A stretch of DNA of 17,287 bases from UMGS1002 sp050946195 (GTDB lineage: Bacteria > Bacillota > Clostridia > Oscillospirales > CAG-272), in contig JBMNUI010000044.1 of the NCBI GenBank assembly GCA_050946195.1, forward strand, positions 1 to 17,287, read 5' to 3'. Position 1 is the first letter of the stretch; each line of letters opens with the position of its first letter. A program made the translations under genes and the position numbers. Positions 6,765-13,667 of the stretch are shown piece after piece. Under the pieces are notes generated by a model. That model was not told the origin of the DNA and did not search any database. It worked only from the letters and a program-made list of their open reading frames with translations.

Positions 6765-7169
6765 ATGGCAAACTGTATTGTAAATCATATCGTCTGGGGG
6801 CAGGGAAAAATCCTATCGGTGAGCGATAGGTATATAAAGGTCCTGTTTGACGACCCTGAGGTCGGGGAGAAAACCTTTGTCTATCCCGACGCATTTTCCA
6901 AATACATAAGATATGAAGACGAGGAATGTCAGCGGCAGGTTGAAGAAAAACTGAGTCAAATCAAAAAAGAGGTCGAGGAGCGCGCCGCGCTTGCTGAAAG
7001 GGAACGGCAAGCCGCGGCTGAGCTGCGCAAGAATGAAAAGAAGAGGCAGATGATGAAGCGGCGAGCGATAGCCTATTCCAGGAAAAGAGCAGAACGGCTT
7101 AAGGTCAGGAGCAACACGGCTTATGAGAATACCGAACGGGATACACCCGATAAAGCAGATGAAAAATAA
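6765..7169 (+). CDS. Small basic protein: N-terminal Tudor-like (PcrA/UvrD C-terminal-like) domain plus coiled coil
   Basis: I do not recognise a named protein. It has 134 residues from ATG 6765, chosen over an upstream start at 6699 because GGGGGA (6755-6760) lies just before it and the conserved-looking part starts here. Residues 1-50 (NHIVWGQGKILSVSDRYIKVLF, then EKTFVYPDAFSKYI) resemble the small beta-barrel at the C-terminus of PcrA/UvrD helicases, which contacts RNA polymerase, and similar stand-alone Clostridia domains. Residues 52-112 are a highly charged probable coiled coil (long Glu/Lys/Arg/Ala runs), and the tail is polar. The gap to the CarD gene is 75 bases, so co-transcription is likely. 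A link to transcription or DNA repair is inference from fold resemblance and neighbour. Confidence 0.65.
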   Translation: MANCIVNHIVWGQGKILSVSDRYIKVLFDDPEVGEKTFVYPDAFSKYIRYEDEECQRQVEEKLSQIKKEVEERAALAERERQAAAELRKNEKKRQMMKRRAIAYSRKRAERLKVRSNTAYENTERDTPDKADEK

Positions 7170-7226
7170 CGGCGATGACTTGACTATATAAACGACGATG
7201 ACAGCGAAATGTAATATAGCTAAATC

Positions 7227-7263
7227 ACCCCGGGAGCTGCGCACAGCTCCCGGGGTTTATTAT
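7227..7263 (+). terminator. Intrinsic terminator after the CarD unit
   Basis: ACCCCGGGAGCTG (7227-7239) pairs perfectly with CAGCTCCCGGGGT (7244-7256) around a CGCA loop, followed by a broken T-rich stretch (TTTATTATTA). The 13-pair GC-rich stem is very stable; the T-run is imperfect. Confidence 0.82.
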
Positions 7264-7301
7264 TACTGCTGAAAGATGTGAGTTGTGCAATACAGCATTG
7301 G

Positions 7302-7400
7302 TAATTCGGTTTTTTGAAGATTCTTAAGGAATTTTTTTAAAAAAGTTCCTTAAGCGGGGGTCCGGGGGCAGAGCCCCGCGGCGGAGTGCGGGGCAGAGCC
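7302..7400 (+). repeat. Dispersed intergenic repeat, copy B (right half only)
   Basis: CTTAAGGAA (7323-7331) pairs with TTCCTTAAG (7346-7354), extended inward by T7/A6. It is followed by GCGGGGGTCCGGGGGCAGAG and a GGGGC-AGA-GCCCC hairpin (7365-7377). The same order (ATTCTTAAG hairpin, GCGGGGGT, GGGCAGAGCCCCG) occurs in copy C. The GCGGGAC hairpin of the left half is missing here. It ends nine bases from the stop codon of the leftward transporter gene and is the only candidate terminator for it. Confidence 0.75.
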
Positions 7401-7408
7401 CTACAAAA

Positions 7409-8806
7409 TCAGCGCTTCTTTTTGCCGAAAATGCTTTGGCGGAAGAGGATGATATTCATTGCCACAAAGAACAGTATGCAGAGTGCGAGGGTGATGATAC
7501 TCTCCTTCATGCCGAGCGGTGCGTAATTGGCGAGCAGCAGCATCGGAAAGCCGAAAACTATTGCAGGGAGGTTCTGATACACTAAATTTTCGGAGGCCGG
7601 GGTTCGCAGGTCGCGGTCGATTTCGCGCAGCAGGATTATGCCGGTGCTTGCCGTGCCGGTCAGCATTCCGAACATCGCCATGAACTGCTCGTATTTGTAT
7701 TCTGCAAACAGTTTGCGGCAGACGATGTGCAGATACGCAAAGGTAAAGACAGCGCCGGATATGAACATGAGCAAAAGGACCAGCCAGTAGCTGGTTATCA
7801 GGTCAATGCGGATGGCCGCAATTCCCGCCACGATCATCAGGTCAAAGGCAAAACCTCCTAGGCGGTTCATCAGGTAATTGCTGATGATTTTCTTCTCGCC
7901 CCCGACCCTTTTCTGTATCAGCTTCACTACTGCCTTTACCGGAATAGCCACCAGCACCGCCACAAGGAAGTTGAAGCCGAAAAAGGTGTGCTTGAGCCCG
8001 GGCAGAAGCAGTGACAGCAGGTTTATGATGCCGTAGGCTATCACATACACTATGAGGATGAGCGCGACCTGAATGGTGAAGGTGTCCATCGACTCGTTGT
8101 CGCCCTCGTCCTCGATTATGGTCTGCCCGGTTTTGTGGACATAAAGCTGTGTGAGCCGGTTTTTGCGTCTCAAATAGTTAAGGTATGCCACGCCGATTAT
8201 GGTTGCGGTCATAAAGCCTATGGCGGCGACCGTCAGCCCGAAGGTGGCGCCCCCCGCAAAGCCATACTCGGCCTCGTAGACTTTGCCGAAGTTCAGCGCC
8301 TGCCCGGTCCCCTGCCCGAAACCGAAGGCCAAAAGCACGCCTGCCGCCGGAATCAGCCCCGAATTTGAAGCAATCAAAACCGCTAGAATTGTAATGCAAA
8401 GTCCCAGAATTGCCTGCAACAGGTAAGTGGCCACCGTGGTGATGCCGGTGTTAAAGACTTCGACGGCGCGCCGCCCTCCGATTTTTTTGTCGGTGGTGCG
8501 CAGTGTCATGTTCACAAAGCCGATAGCCAGGCAGTGATATGTAATAATCTCGAGCGTTGCGTTCCCGCTGGTCTGAAAACCCTCGAGAAACACGCCGGTC
8601 TCGAACATATACTTACCGGTGACAAGCCTGAATATGGTCGACGCGGCAAGCAGGAACAGCCCCCCGAGCACCGAGGGAGGTATCAGCGACCGCCGGATGA
8701 GGGGGATTGTCCTTTTCATGGTATAGGCGACCATCATGGCAGCCAGCAGCAGCGTAATAATAATCAAAAAAGACCAGACCTCGGAGTCAAAAAAGCTGAT
8801 TTCCAT
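7409..8806 (-). CDS. GltS/ESS-family sodium:carboxylate (glutamate-type) symporter homologue
   Basis: Predicted integral membrane carrier of 465 residues with about ten to twelve hydrophobic segments in two halves separated by a charged central loop (about residues 213-240, QTIIEDEGDNESMD). Each half has a glycine-rich re-entrant loop at the equivalent place: GFGQGTGQALNFG (162-174) and GMLTGTASTGIILL (380-393), the pattern of the ESS glutamate:Na+ symporter family. The first reads GFGQGTGQ where characterised GltS proteins have GHG-type sequence, so the substrate may not be glutamate. The frame is open to 8875, but ATG 8806 is chosen because AAAGGAAC (8817-8824) lies upstream and the earlier residues look unlike a membrane start. 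It lies 40 bases downstream of the acyltransferase gene and is probably its operon partner. Confidence 0.82.
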   Translation of the reverse strand: MEISFFDSEVWSFLIIITLLLAAMMVAYTMKRTIPLIRRSLIPPSVLGGLFLLAASTIFRLVTGKYMFETGVFLEGFQTSGNATLEIITYHCLAIGFVNMTLRTTDKKIGGRRAVEVFNTGITTVATYLLQAILGLCITILAVLIASNSGLIPAAGVLLAFGFGQGTGQALNFGKVYEAEYGFAGGATFGLTVAAIGFMTATIIGVAYLNYLRRKNRLTQLYVHKTGQTIIEDEGDNESMDTFTIQVALILIVYVIAYGIINLLSLLLPGLKHTFFGFNFLVAVLVAIPVKAVVKLIQKRVGGEKKIISNYLMNRLGGFAFDLMIVAGIAAIRIDLITSYWLVLLLMFISGAVFTFAYLHIVCRKLFAEYKYEQFMAMFGMLTGTASTGIILLREIDRDLRTPASENLVYQNLPAIVFGFPMLLLANYAPLGMKESIITLALCILFFVAMNIILFRQSIFGKKKR

Positions 8807-8846
8807 GCAATTGTCCGTTCCTTTGCTTAGTTTTTCGAGGACTCTG

Positions 8847-10025
8847 CTACATCCCGAAGTAATTGTCAAAAACACCTGTTCTGAGTTGTCGCAGCCGGTG
8901 AAACATATGAATGTACTTCAGTGTACAGAATATCCCGGGCGATGTAATCCTGTAAACCTCCTGCTCGGCGGTAAACAGCAGCAGTATCTGCTTTTTTATC
9001 TGCACCATATTGCAGAGTTTTGAGAGCAGAAAGGTCTTGCCGCACACCGTAATATGCTCCCCGGTCATTTCCATAGACCCGCTTTTAGACTCGCTGTAGC
9101 TCATGTCTGGTTTTCTTTTCTCAAGCCTCACCCGCTCGTCCCGGAAAATCACGTTCTCGCGCTCAGGGACATATGACTTCACCCACTCAAGCTCGTCGCG
9201 TATCCAGTCCCTGACATAGCGCAGGCCACATTCTCCCCTGATGAAGTTAAATGTCAGATCGTCCCGGTATTCGGCACAAAGCCCGCAGACACAGTGAACA
9301 AACCGCCCCGAAGATGTAATACTCTCGATCCTGCCGCAAACCGGGCAGCGGTAGAGCACGCGCTCGAGCGCCTCGGCGCTTTTCTTTGAGCGGTACAGGC
9401 CGACCGAAAATTCATCGACCGTGAGCATCTTTCGTATGTCGGCAAAAAGCTCCTCGTCGGTCATGGCATCGATTTCGGCAACACTCCGCCTCCCTGCCAC
9501 CCCGCTGTACATATTGCCGCGGCGAAGGCTGGTGCCGAAGCGCGGGTCAAGCCCGTATCCCCCGCGGACAGTATAGTAAATTACCGGCACCCTTAATACG
9601 CGGACCAGTTTAATAATCGACGGGTTCATATAGCCGAGTTCACCGTCGTAGGTCAGGTTGCCCTCTGGATAAATGGCCAGCACGCCACCTTCCCTGACAT
9701 ACCTGATACACTGCATTACCGCCGAGGCATCGACACTCCCCTTGTCTATGCTGATAAAGGGGGTCAGGTGGCGCAGGATGCGGATCAGCGGACCGAGAAA
9801 AAGCGCGTTTTGTGCCAGAAAGCAGACCGGGCGGTTGAAGGAGGCCTCGAGCATCACCGGCTCAATTGAATTTATATGGTTGGCAAGAATCAGGCAACTT
9901 TCATTTTTCTTAAGCTTTGTCACTTCAAACCGGCAGCCGCGGAACAATCGCAAAAAGACCCGTACAAACGGCATCACCATCGTGTGAAGCGGGGCGTATC
10001 GTTTCTTTATAAGCCTTTTTTTCAA
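8847..10025 (-). CDS. PlsC-like lysophospholipid acyltransferase with zinc-knuckle and C-terminal extension
   Basis: Predicted membrane-associated acyltransferase of the 1-acyl-glycerol-3-phosphate acyltransferase superfamily, 392 residues. The catalytic motif reads N49-H50-I-N-S-I-E55, an HX4E in place of the usual HX4D. Motif III is YPEGN (119-123). After the acyltransferase domain (about 35-210) come C227-P-V-C230 and C245-V-C247-G-L-C250, a probable zinc ribbon, then about 140 residues of unrecognised sequence. That is longer than plain PlsC (about 240). The start is taken as TTG at 10025: AAGGAGG (10040-10034) sits eight bases before it, whereas the in-frame ATG at 10061 lacks an SD. First gene of a leftward unit with the transporter gene. 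Substrate is unknown; a glycerolipid role is family knowledge, not proven here. Confidence 0.83.
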   Translation of the reverse strand: MKKRLIKKRYAPLHTMVMPFVRVFLRLFRGCRFEVTKLKKNESCLILANHINSIEPVMLEASFNRPVCFLAQNALFLGPLIRILRHLTPFISIDKGSVDASAVMQCIRYVREGGVLAIYPEGNLTYDGELGYMNPSIIKLVRVLRVPVIYYTVRGGYGLDPRFGTSLRRGNMYSGVAGRRSVAEIDAMTDEELFADIRKMLTVDEFSVGLYRSKKSAEALERVLYRCPVCGRIESITSSGRFVHCVCGLCAEYRDDLTFNFIRGECGLRYVRDWIRDELEWVKSYVPERENVIFRDERVRLEKRKPDMSYSESKSGSMEMTGEHITVCGKTFLLSKLCNMVQIKKQILLLFTAEQEVYRITSPGIFCTLKYIHMFHRLRQLRTGVFDNYFGM

Positions 10026-10033
10026 AAATACCC

Positions 10034-10040
10034 CCTCCTT
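10034..10040 (-). promoter_or_regulatory. Shine-Dalgarno sequence that sets a TTG start
   Basis: AAGGAGG followed by GGG and TATTT precedes TTG (10025-10023) at standard spacing. The alternative ATG codons at 10061, 10046 and 10043 are upstream of or next to this site and cannot use it, so the annotated start moves 12 codons downstream of the longest frame. Confidence 0.75.
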
Positions 10041-10093
10041 CATCATCCGTGCGGCGGCCATGAGGCTGCCGTTTCGGGCTTTTTAACTAATTT

Positions 10094-10122
10094 ATTCTAC
10101 TTTACTTGCCCCCGAATGTCAA
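10094..10122 (-). promoter_or_regulatory. Sigma-A promoter of the acyltransferase-transporter operon
   Basis: On the leftward strand a perfect TTGACA (10122-10117), a 17-base spacer and TAGAAT (10099-10094, five of six matches). Transcription would start near 10087, giving a leader of about 60 bases to the TTG start. Confidence 0.88.
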
Positions 10123-10159
10123 GAAAAAGCTATGACATTACATAAACTTTTAATAAACC

Positions 10160-10187
10160 AAAAAGGACGCTCCTCGCATCCTTTTTC
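10160..10187 (-). terminator. Intrinsic terminator of rnpB
   Basis: On the leftward strand AAAAAGGATGC pairs with GCGTCCTTTTT (one G-U pair) around a short GAGGA-type loop, ending in T5. It lies about 30 bases beyond the rnpB 3' end and about 40 bases before the next promoter. Confidence 0.88.
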
Positions 10188-10215
10188 CGCTTCCACTAAT
10201 GTATAAAAAAACTAA

Positions 10216-10579
10216 CCGCAACTCTGCCTGTAAGCCGGGTTCTGTTGAAAACGGCCATCTGTCTGTGCGCAGTGTCGCCACTACGCTCCGGGATTGCTCC
10301 CGTGCCACCCGGGGACATAGGCCGGGCCAGCCAAAATCCCCATGCGGTGTTGCTTCGGATAGGGTTTACAGCGGACCTATGTTACCATAGGAACGGGTGA
10401 GCTCTTACCTCGCCTTTCCACCCTTACCGGGACAATGTCCCGGCGGTATATTTCTGTTGCACTTTCCCGGCAGTCACCTGCGGCTGACGTTATCAGCTAT
10501 CCTGCCCTGTGAAGCCCGGACTTTCCTCACGGCAATACCTTTCGGCACCATGCCGCGCGGCCGTTCGGCAGAGTTGCGG
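10216..10579 (-). ncRNA. rnpB: RNase P RNA, bacterial class A
   Basis: Catalytic RNA that removes the 5' leader of pre-tRNAs, together with the RnpA protein. Read leftward, the ends CCGCAACTCTGCC (from 10579) and GGCAGAGTTGCGG (to 10216) form helix P1. The universally conserved GAGGAAAGTCCGGGCT lies near the 5' end (about 10534-10519), and the ACAGAACCCGGCTTA segment with the conserved J/P4 residues is near the 3' end (about 10246-10232). The CCGCTGTAAACCC-type and GGTAAGGGTGGAAAGG elements are present in between. The length of about 364 bases and helix layout fit type A, as in Clostridia, rather than the Bacillus type B. The 5' end agrees with the start site predicted from its promoter. Confidence 0.96.
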
Positions 10580-10583
10580 GTAT

Positions 10584-10612
10584 ATTATAACATAAACACC
10601 GGACGGTGTCAA
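10584..10612 (-). promoter_or_regulatory. Sigma-A promoter of rnpB
   Basis: Fully consensus on the leftward strand: TTGACA (10612-10607), a 17-base spacer and TATAAT (10589-10584). The start site falls at about 10578, exactly where helix P1 begins, as expected for a strong stable-RNA promoter. Confidence 0.95.
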
Positions 10613-10655
10613 GGTCGGTTGATACCAAAGGTTAATGCCGCACCGCGGCTTTGTA

Positions 10656-10684
10656 TTGACGAAAAATTTATGTATTGTTATAAT
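10656..10684 (+). promoter_or_regulatory. Sigma-A promoter facing the relic gene
   Basis: TTGACG (10656-10661; five of six matches), a 17-base spacer and TATAAT (10679-10684). Transcription would start near 10691 and run into the frameshifted gene at 10733-11089. It lies 44 bases from the divergent rnpB promoter. Confidence 0.78.
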
Positions 10685-10732
10685 TGACACAAATCCTATA
10701 ATTCCAAATTTTCACGATAAGGCAATAATTTA

Positions 10733-11089
10733 TTGGATAACCCAACCATAATCAACGCACCTGCACTATCTACATTAATGAGCCGAAAAAGGAAATACTT
10801 GAGGCAATTCACGGGCTGCTGTGCAAAAACGCCGAAATCATTTGCGAAAAATATATTCCGGAGCTTATTTGAGAACCTTGGCAGCTATGACAGGTCGCTG
10901 ATTTATGTCCCCGACCATGACGTGAATCTGCTGCTGTGGTCGGCAGTGCCGTACGCAATTGGTAAAAAGTTCTTAATAGACAAAGAGGGCGACACAACGG
11001 CTTTTTTATGTCAAGCGAAAGGACGGCGGTGACTATATCGCATAAGCGGCCTTGTGACACTGGTTTTCAGCGACAAGTTGCCCGAATAA
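10733..11089 (+). pseudogene. Frameshifted hypothetical gene, family not recognised
   Basis: No single frame covers this stretch, yet sensible protein sequence moves between frames. It runs MDNPTIINAP (TTG start at 10733), then TIYINEPKKEILEAIHGLL to ICEKYIPELI* (10768-10872) in a second frame. It continues in the first frame with FENLGSYDRSLIYVPDHDV to KEGDTTAF (10868-11005), then YVKRKDGGDYIA* (11007-11045) in the third frame, and ends ISGLVTLVFSDKLPE* (11042-11089). One shift coincides with a T6 run at 11002-11007, typical of homopolymer slippage or a read error. A protein of about 115 residues is implied. The promoter upstream and a terminator-like hairpin downstream are intact. I cannot name the family. 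Decay in the genome and assembly error are both possible. Confidence 0.65.
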
Positions 11090-11092
11090 AGA

Positions 11093-11123
11093 AGTGCCGC
11101 CCGATGTGGGCGGTACTCTCTTT
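11093..11123 (+). terminator. Terminator-like hairpin after the relic gene
   Basis: AGTGCCGCCC (11093-11102) pairs with GGGCGGTACT (11108-11117), with one G-U pair, around GATGT, followed by CTCTTTAT. The stem is strong and the T-run weak. Confidence 0.6.
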
Positions 11124-11201
11124 ATGGTATTTGAAGCTCTAACAGCAGGCCGGGTATTCGTGCCGACGCAGCCCGATGTCCATGATTTTTAATATTGGGG
11201 A

Positions 11202-11230
11202 TTGACAAAACGGCGGATTTATTATATACT
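11202..11230 (+). promoter_or_regulatory. Sigma-A promoter of the tRNA-Gly gene
   Basis: TTGACA (11202-11207), a 17-base spacer and TATACT (11225-11230). The start site is near 11237, eleven bases before the mature tRNA. Confidence 0.92.
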
Positions 11231-11247
11231 GATATTTGCCGCAAGCT

Positions 11248-11321
11248 GCGGACATAGTCTAGTGGTAAAACCCCAGCTTCCCAAGCTGGAGATGCGGGTT
11301 CGATTCCCGTTGTCCGCTCCA
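11248..11321 (+). tRNA. tRNA-Gly, anticodon CCC
   Basis: A 74-base cloverleaf. Acceptor GCGGACA (11248-11254) pairs perfectly with TGTCCGC (11311-11317). The D-arm contains TAGTGGTAAAA. The anticodon stem CCAGC/GCTGG encloses loop TTCCCAA, giving anticodon CCC (11280-11282), which reads GGG. The T-arm is CGGGTTCGATTCCCG, discriminator T, and CCA is encoded at 11319-11321. It is transcribed alone from its own promoter. Confidence 0.97.
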
Positions 11322-11348
11322 AAAACCCCCGGAGAAATTCCGGGGGTT
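11321..11348. terminator. Shared terminator between tRNA-Gly and the leftward phosphodiesterase gene
   Basis: AACCCCCGGA (11324-11333) pairs with TCCGGGGGTT (11339-11348). Leftward, the stem is followed by T5, so it is a classic terminator for the phosphodiesterase gene that ends at 11352. Rightward the T-run is poor, but it may still end the short tRNA transcript. Confidence 0.85.
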
Positions 11349-11351
11349 AGT

Positions 11352-12650
11352 TTATTTGAGTATCTCTTCGATTGCAACACCGTCTGCCCAGGGCATGTCT
11401 ACGCCGAGAATTTTGGCGTAGGTCGGCGCCTCGTCGACTATCGGTCTGCGCTCGATTTCAATTCCCTTCTTTATGTCGGGGCCGTATGCGACAAAGACCG
11501 GCTGCACGCCCTTGTCGGGGTTGTGACCGTGAGTGGCGTGACCGAAGCGGTAATCCGACACATCAAGGTTCTTTATAATCGGACGCATCCAGTCCTCCGA
11601 GAAAGTGGTATAACCGTCGGTCTCAAGCACAAATGAGAAATCGCCAGAAAGATGCTCACGCTCGTTAATCTCCTCGGCGGTATATACCTCGCTGATACCG
11701 TAAATGTCTTCATCGCGCATATATTTGAGCAAATCATATGTCTTCTGCCAGAGCTCGCGGTCGCCGGGGTCCTTCAGGTGGACCTGTGCCGACAGCCCTG
11801 CCGACTGGACATATGCCTTCCAGTCGCGCAGCGTCCCGTCTTCGTTGACTTCAATCAGCCCGTGGTCGGCAAACACCACGTTTGGCTTTATTGACCGGAC
11901 CACATCAAGCTGCCCATGGTCTGAAACAATGAAGAAGTTGGTCTGTTCAAACACGCCGGCGTCGCGCGCCGCCTGCAGGAGCATTCCGATATGGGTTTCG
12001 ACCTCGTCAAGCCCCATTGTCACCCGCTCGGCAAAGACGCCGTTTGAATGGCGGTAAGAATCAATGTTTCCGGTATGTATGAGCAACAGGTCGGGCTTGA
12101 AATTGCGGATCATTGCGCAGGCCGACTGCATGAGGAACCAGTCTGTCACCGGGTGCTTGCGGATCACGACCCCGCTTGAGAAGGGCTTTATGCACTTCTC
12201 CCAGACCTCGTGTGTGGTGCCGGCACGCTTGAAGCATTCCTCGTGCGTCTCGGCGGGGGTCTGCGGCCAGTATTCGGCGACAAGGTAATCAATATCCTTG
12301 TGATTGCCGGTGACCGGCCAGAAGACAGCCGCGGTAGTCAGCCCGGCTGACTTTGCCGCAGTGAAGATGTCGGGGGTTTTAATTACGTCGGCAAACCAGT
12401 TCCACGGCAGGTTTTTGAGCTGGCCGGGGAGAAACAGTAAGTTGTTTGTCACCCCATGCTTGTTCGGATAGGCTCCTGTCGACATCGAAACATGGCAGGG
12501 GTATGTCACGGTCGGATATATTGTCCGCACCCGCTTGACAATCGAGCCTCCCTCGCGGAGGAAGGAAAAGTTGGGTTTGTCACTCAGGTATTCGAGGTCC
12601 TCATAAACCAGCGCGTCTACCGACAGGACCACGATTTTGTTTTTTGCCAT
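11352..12650 (-). CDS. Alkaline phosphatase-superfamily type I phosphodiesterase/nucleotide pyrophosphatase
   Basis: Predicted zinc-dependent phosphodiesterase or pyrophosphatase of the NPP family (PF01663-like), 432 residues. All metal and nucleophile positions can be placed: D12 in LSVDAL, nucleophile T49 in YPTVTYPCH, D197 and H201 in NIDSYRH, D244-H245 in VSDHGQ, and H374 in HATHGHNP. There is no signal peptide or membrane segment, so it should act in the cytoplasm, unlike many NPPs. ATG 12650 has GGAGG (12662-12658) seven bases upstream. It is a single-gene unit between a perfect promoter and a strong terminator, and divergent from a second predicted phosphodiester-cleaving enzyme. The substrate (nucleotide, sugar-nucleotide or phospholipid head group) cannot be read from sequence. 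Confidence 0.9.
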   Translation of the reverse strand: MAKNKIVVLSVDALVYEDLEYLSDKPNFSFLREGGSIVKRVRTIYPTVTYPCHVSMSTGAYPNKHGVTNNLLFLPGQLKNLPWNWFADVIKTPDIFTAAKSAGLTTAAVFWPVTGNHKDIDYLVAEYWPQTPAETHEECFKRAGTTHEVWEKCIKPFSSGVVIRKHPVTDWFLMQSACAMIRNFKPDLLLIHTGNIDSYRHSNGVFAERVTMGLDEVETHIGMLLQAARDAGVFEQTNFFIVSDHGQLDVVRSIKPNVVFADHGLIEVNEDGTLRDWKAYVQSAGLSAQVHLKDPGDRELWQKTYDLLKYMRDEDIYGISEVYTAEEINEREHLSGDFSFVLETDGYTTFSEDWMRPIIKNLDVSDYRFGHATHGHNPDKGVQPVFVAYGPDIKKGIEIERRPIVDEAPTYAKILGVDMPWADGVAIEEILK

Positions 12651-12682
12651 TATGCAGCCTCCGAGGTTGTTTTATTACTGTC

Positions 12683-12711
12683 ATTATATTTTAAGTTACC
12701 CACCCTGTCAA
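12683..12711 (-). promoter_or_regulatory. Consensus sigma-A promoter of the phosphodiesterase gene
   Basis: On the leftward strand TTGACA (12711-12706), a 17-base spacer and TATAAT (12688-12683): both boxes and the spacing are perfect. The start site is near 12676. Confidence 0.93.
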
Positions 12712-12759
12712 GCCTTTGCGGTTATTTTGGCATGTATTCCGATATTTTGGCCGGCATAC

Positions 12760-12788
12760 TTGAAAATCGGGGCGGGTGCATATATAAT
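12760..12788 (+). promoter_or_regulatory. Sigma-A promoter of the EEP-family gene
   Basis: TTGAAA (12760-12765; five of six matches), a 17-base spacer and TATAAT (12783-12788). The start site near 12795 leaves a short leader with GGAGG at 12805-12809. Confidence 0.88.
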
Positions 12789-12814
12789 GTACCTGCAACA
12801 TAATGGAGGCAGCT

Positions 12815-13576
12815 ATGAAAATCAAGATATTCACAATGAACCTGCGCACCGAGGCGAAGGGAGACGGGATTAACTACTTCCCGCACCGACAGGGGCGTAT
12901 ACTCGATACAATTATGGCCTACAGCCCCGACCTCATCGGCTTTCAGGAGGTAACAGACAATATGCGCGAGTGGCTCAATACCGCGCTTTGTGGTTATATC
13001 CTCCTCGGCTGCGGCCGCGGGCCTGACCATCACGGCGAATCTACCCCCATAGCATACCGCAAGGGCAGCTTTGAGCCTTTATGGCTTGAAAACTTCTGGC
13101 TCTCGCTCACCCCAAATGTTCCCGGCTCGTCATACGGCCTCGACCAGAGTAGCTGCCCGCGGATGGCCACCGCCGCGCTGCTCAAGCCTCTCTCGGGCGG
13201 CGAGCCGTTCATTTTCTGCAATACTCACCTTGACCACAGAGGCAAGACCGCGCGGCTGCTCGGCTCGGTGCAGCTTTTGCAGTACCTGACTCAAAAGCCG
13301 TATGGCTTCATACTTACCGGAGATTTCAACGCGACGCCCGACACACCCGAGATTGCAGTACTCACTTCGGTTAAGGGCCGCCGGATTGTCGACGCGACGG
13401 CAGGGCTGCCGGGCACTTTCCACGGTTTCGGGCGGCTGAGCGAACCGACAAGGATAGATTATATTTTCACCGACCTGCCCTGCGATGTTTCGGAGTCATT
13501 TGTGGTGCCCGATATCCCGGTTGAGGGGGTCTATATTTCGGATCACAACCCGGTGGGTGCATTTGTTGAGGTGTGA
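12815..13576 (+). CDS. Endonuclease/exonuclease/phosphatase (EEP) family hydrolase
   Basis: Predicted metal-dependent phosphodiesterase of the DNase I-like superfamily, 253 residues. The fold's active-site residues are all visible: N9 in TMNLR, E45 in GFQEV, H138 in NTHLDHRG, D170 and N172 in TGDFNATP, D215 in RIDYIF, and D243-H244 in SDHNPV. No signal peptide or extra domain is present. ATG 12815 is preferred over the ATG at 12803 because GGAGG (12805-12809) lies six bases before it. Family members cleave nucleic acids, phosphoinositides or sphingomyelin, so the exact substrate is open. It is divergent from the NPP-like gene, with promoters 49 bp apart, and the two may be co-regulated. It ends at the start of a repeat-filled gap. 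Confidence 0.9.
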   Translation: MKIKIFTMNLRTEAKGDGINYFPHRQGRILDTIMAYSPDLIGFQEVTDNMREWLNTALCGYILLGCGRGPDHHGESTPIAYRKGSFEPLWLENFWLSLTPNVPGSSYGLDQSSCPRMATAALLKPLSGGEPFIFCNTHLDHRGKTARLLGSVQLLQYLTQKPYGFILTGDFNATPDTPEIAVLTSVKGRRIVDATAGLPGTFHGFGRLSEPTRIDYIFTDLPCDVSESFVVPDIPVEGVYISDHNPVGAFVEV

Positions 13577-13591
13577 GCGGTTTATATTCTT

Positions 13592-13667
13592 GTTCATTTC
13601 TTTGCACGTGCAAAGAAATGAACCAAAGAAACACGCTCAGGGGGAAACCTAAGGTTTCCGCCCTGAG
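13592..13667. repeat. Tandem perfect palindromes (32 bp, and a two-part stem around CCTAAGG)
   Basis: Bases 13592-13623 are a perfect 32-bp inverted repeat centred on GCACGTGC, with arms GTTCATTTCTTTGCAC and its complement. After ACCAAAGAAA comes CTCAGGG (13636-13642) with GGAAACC, loop TAA, then GGTTTCC and CCCTGAG (13661-13667), broken by one unpaired G. The pair starts 16 bases after the EEP gene. It resembles dispersed palindromic repeats of Clostridia, from memory. It may act as a terminator, though no T-run follows. Confidence 0.75.

Noticed and set aside
10199..10690. Small open frames on both strands across 10199-10690
   Set aside because: They lie inside rnpB, a structural RNA, and its promoter.
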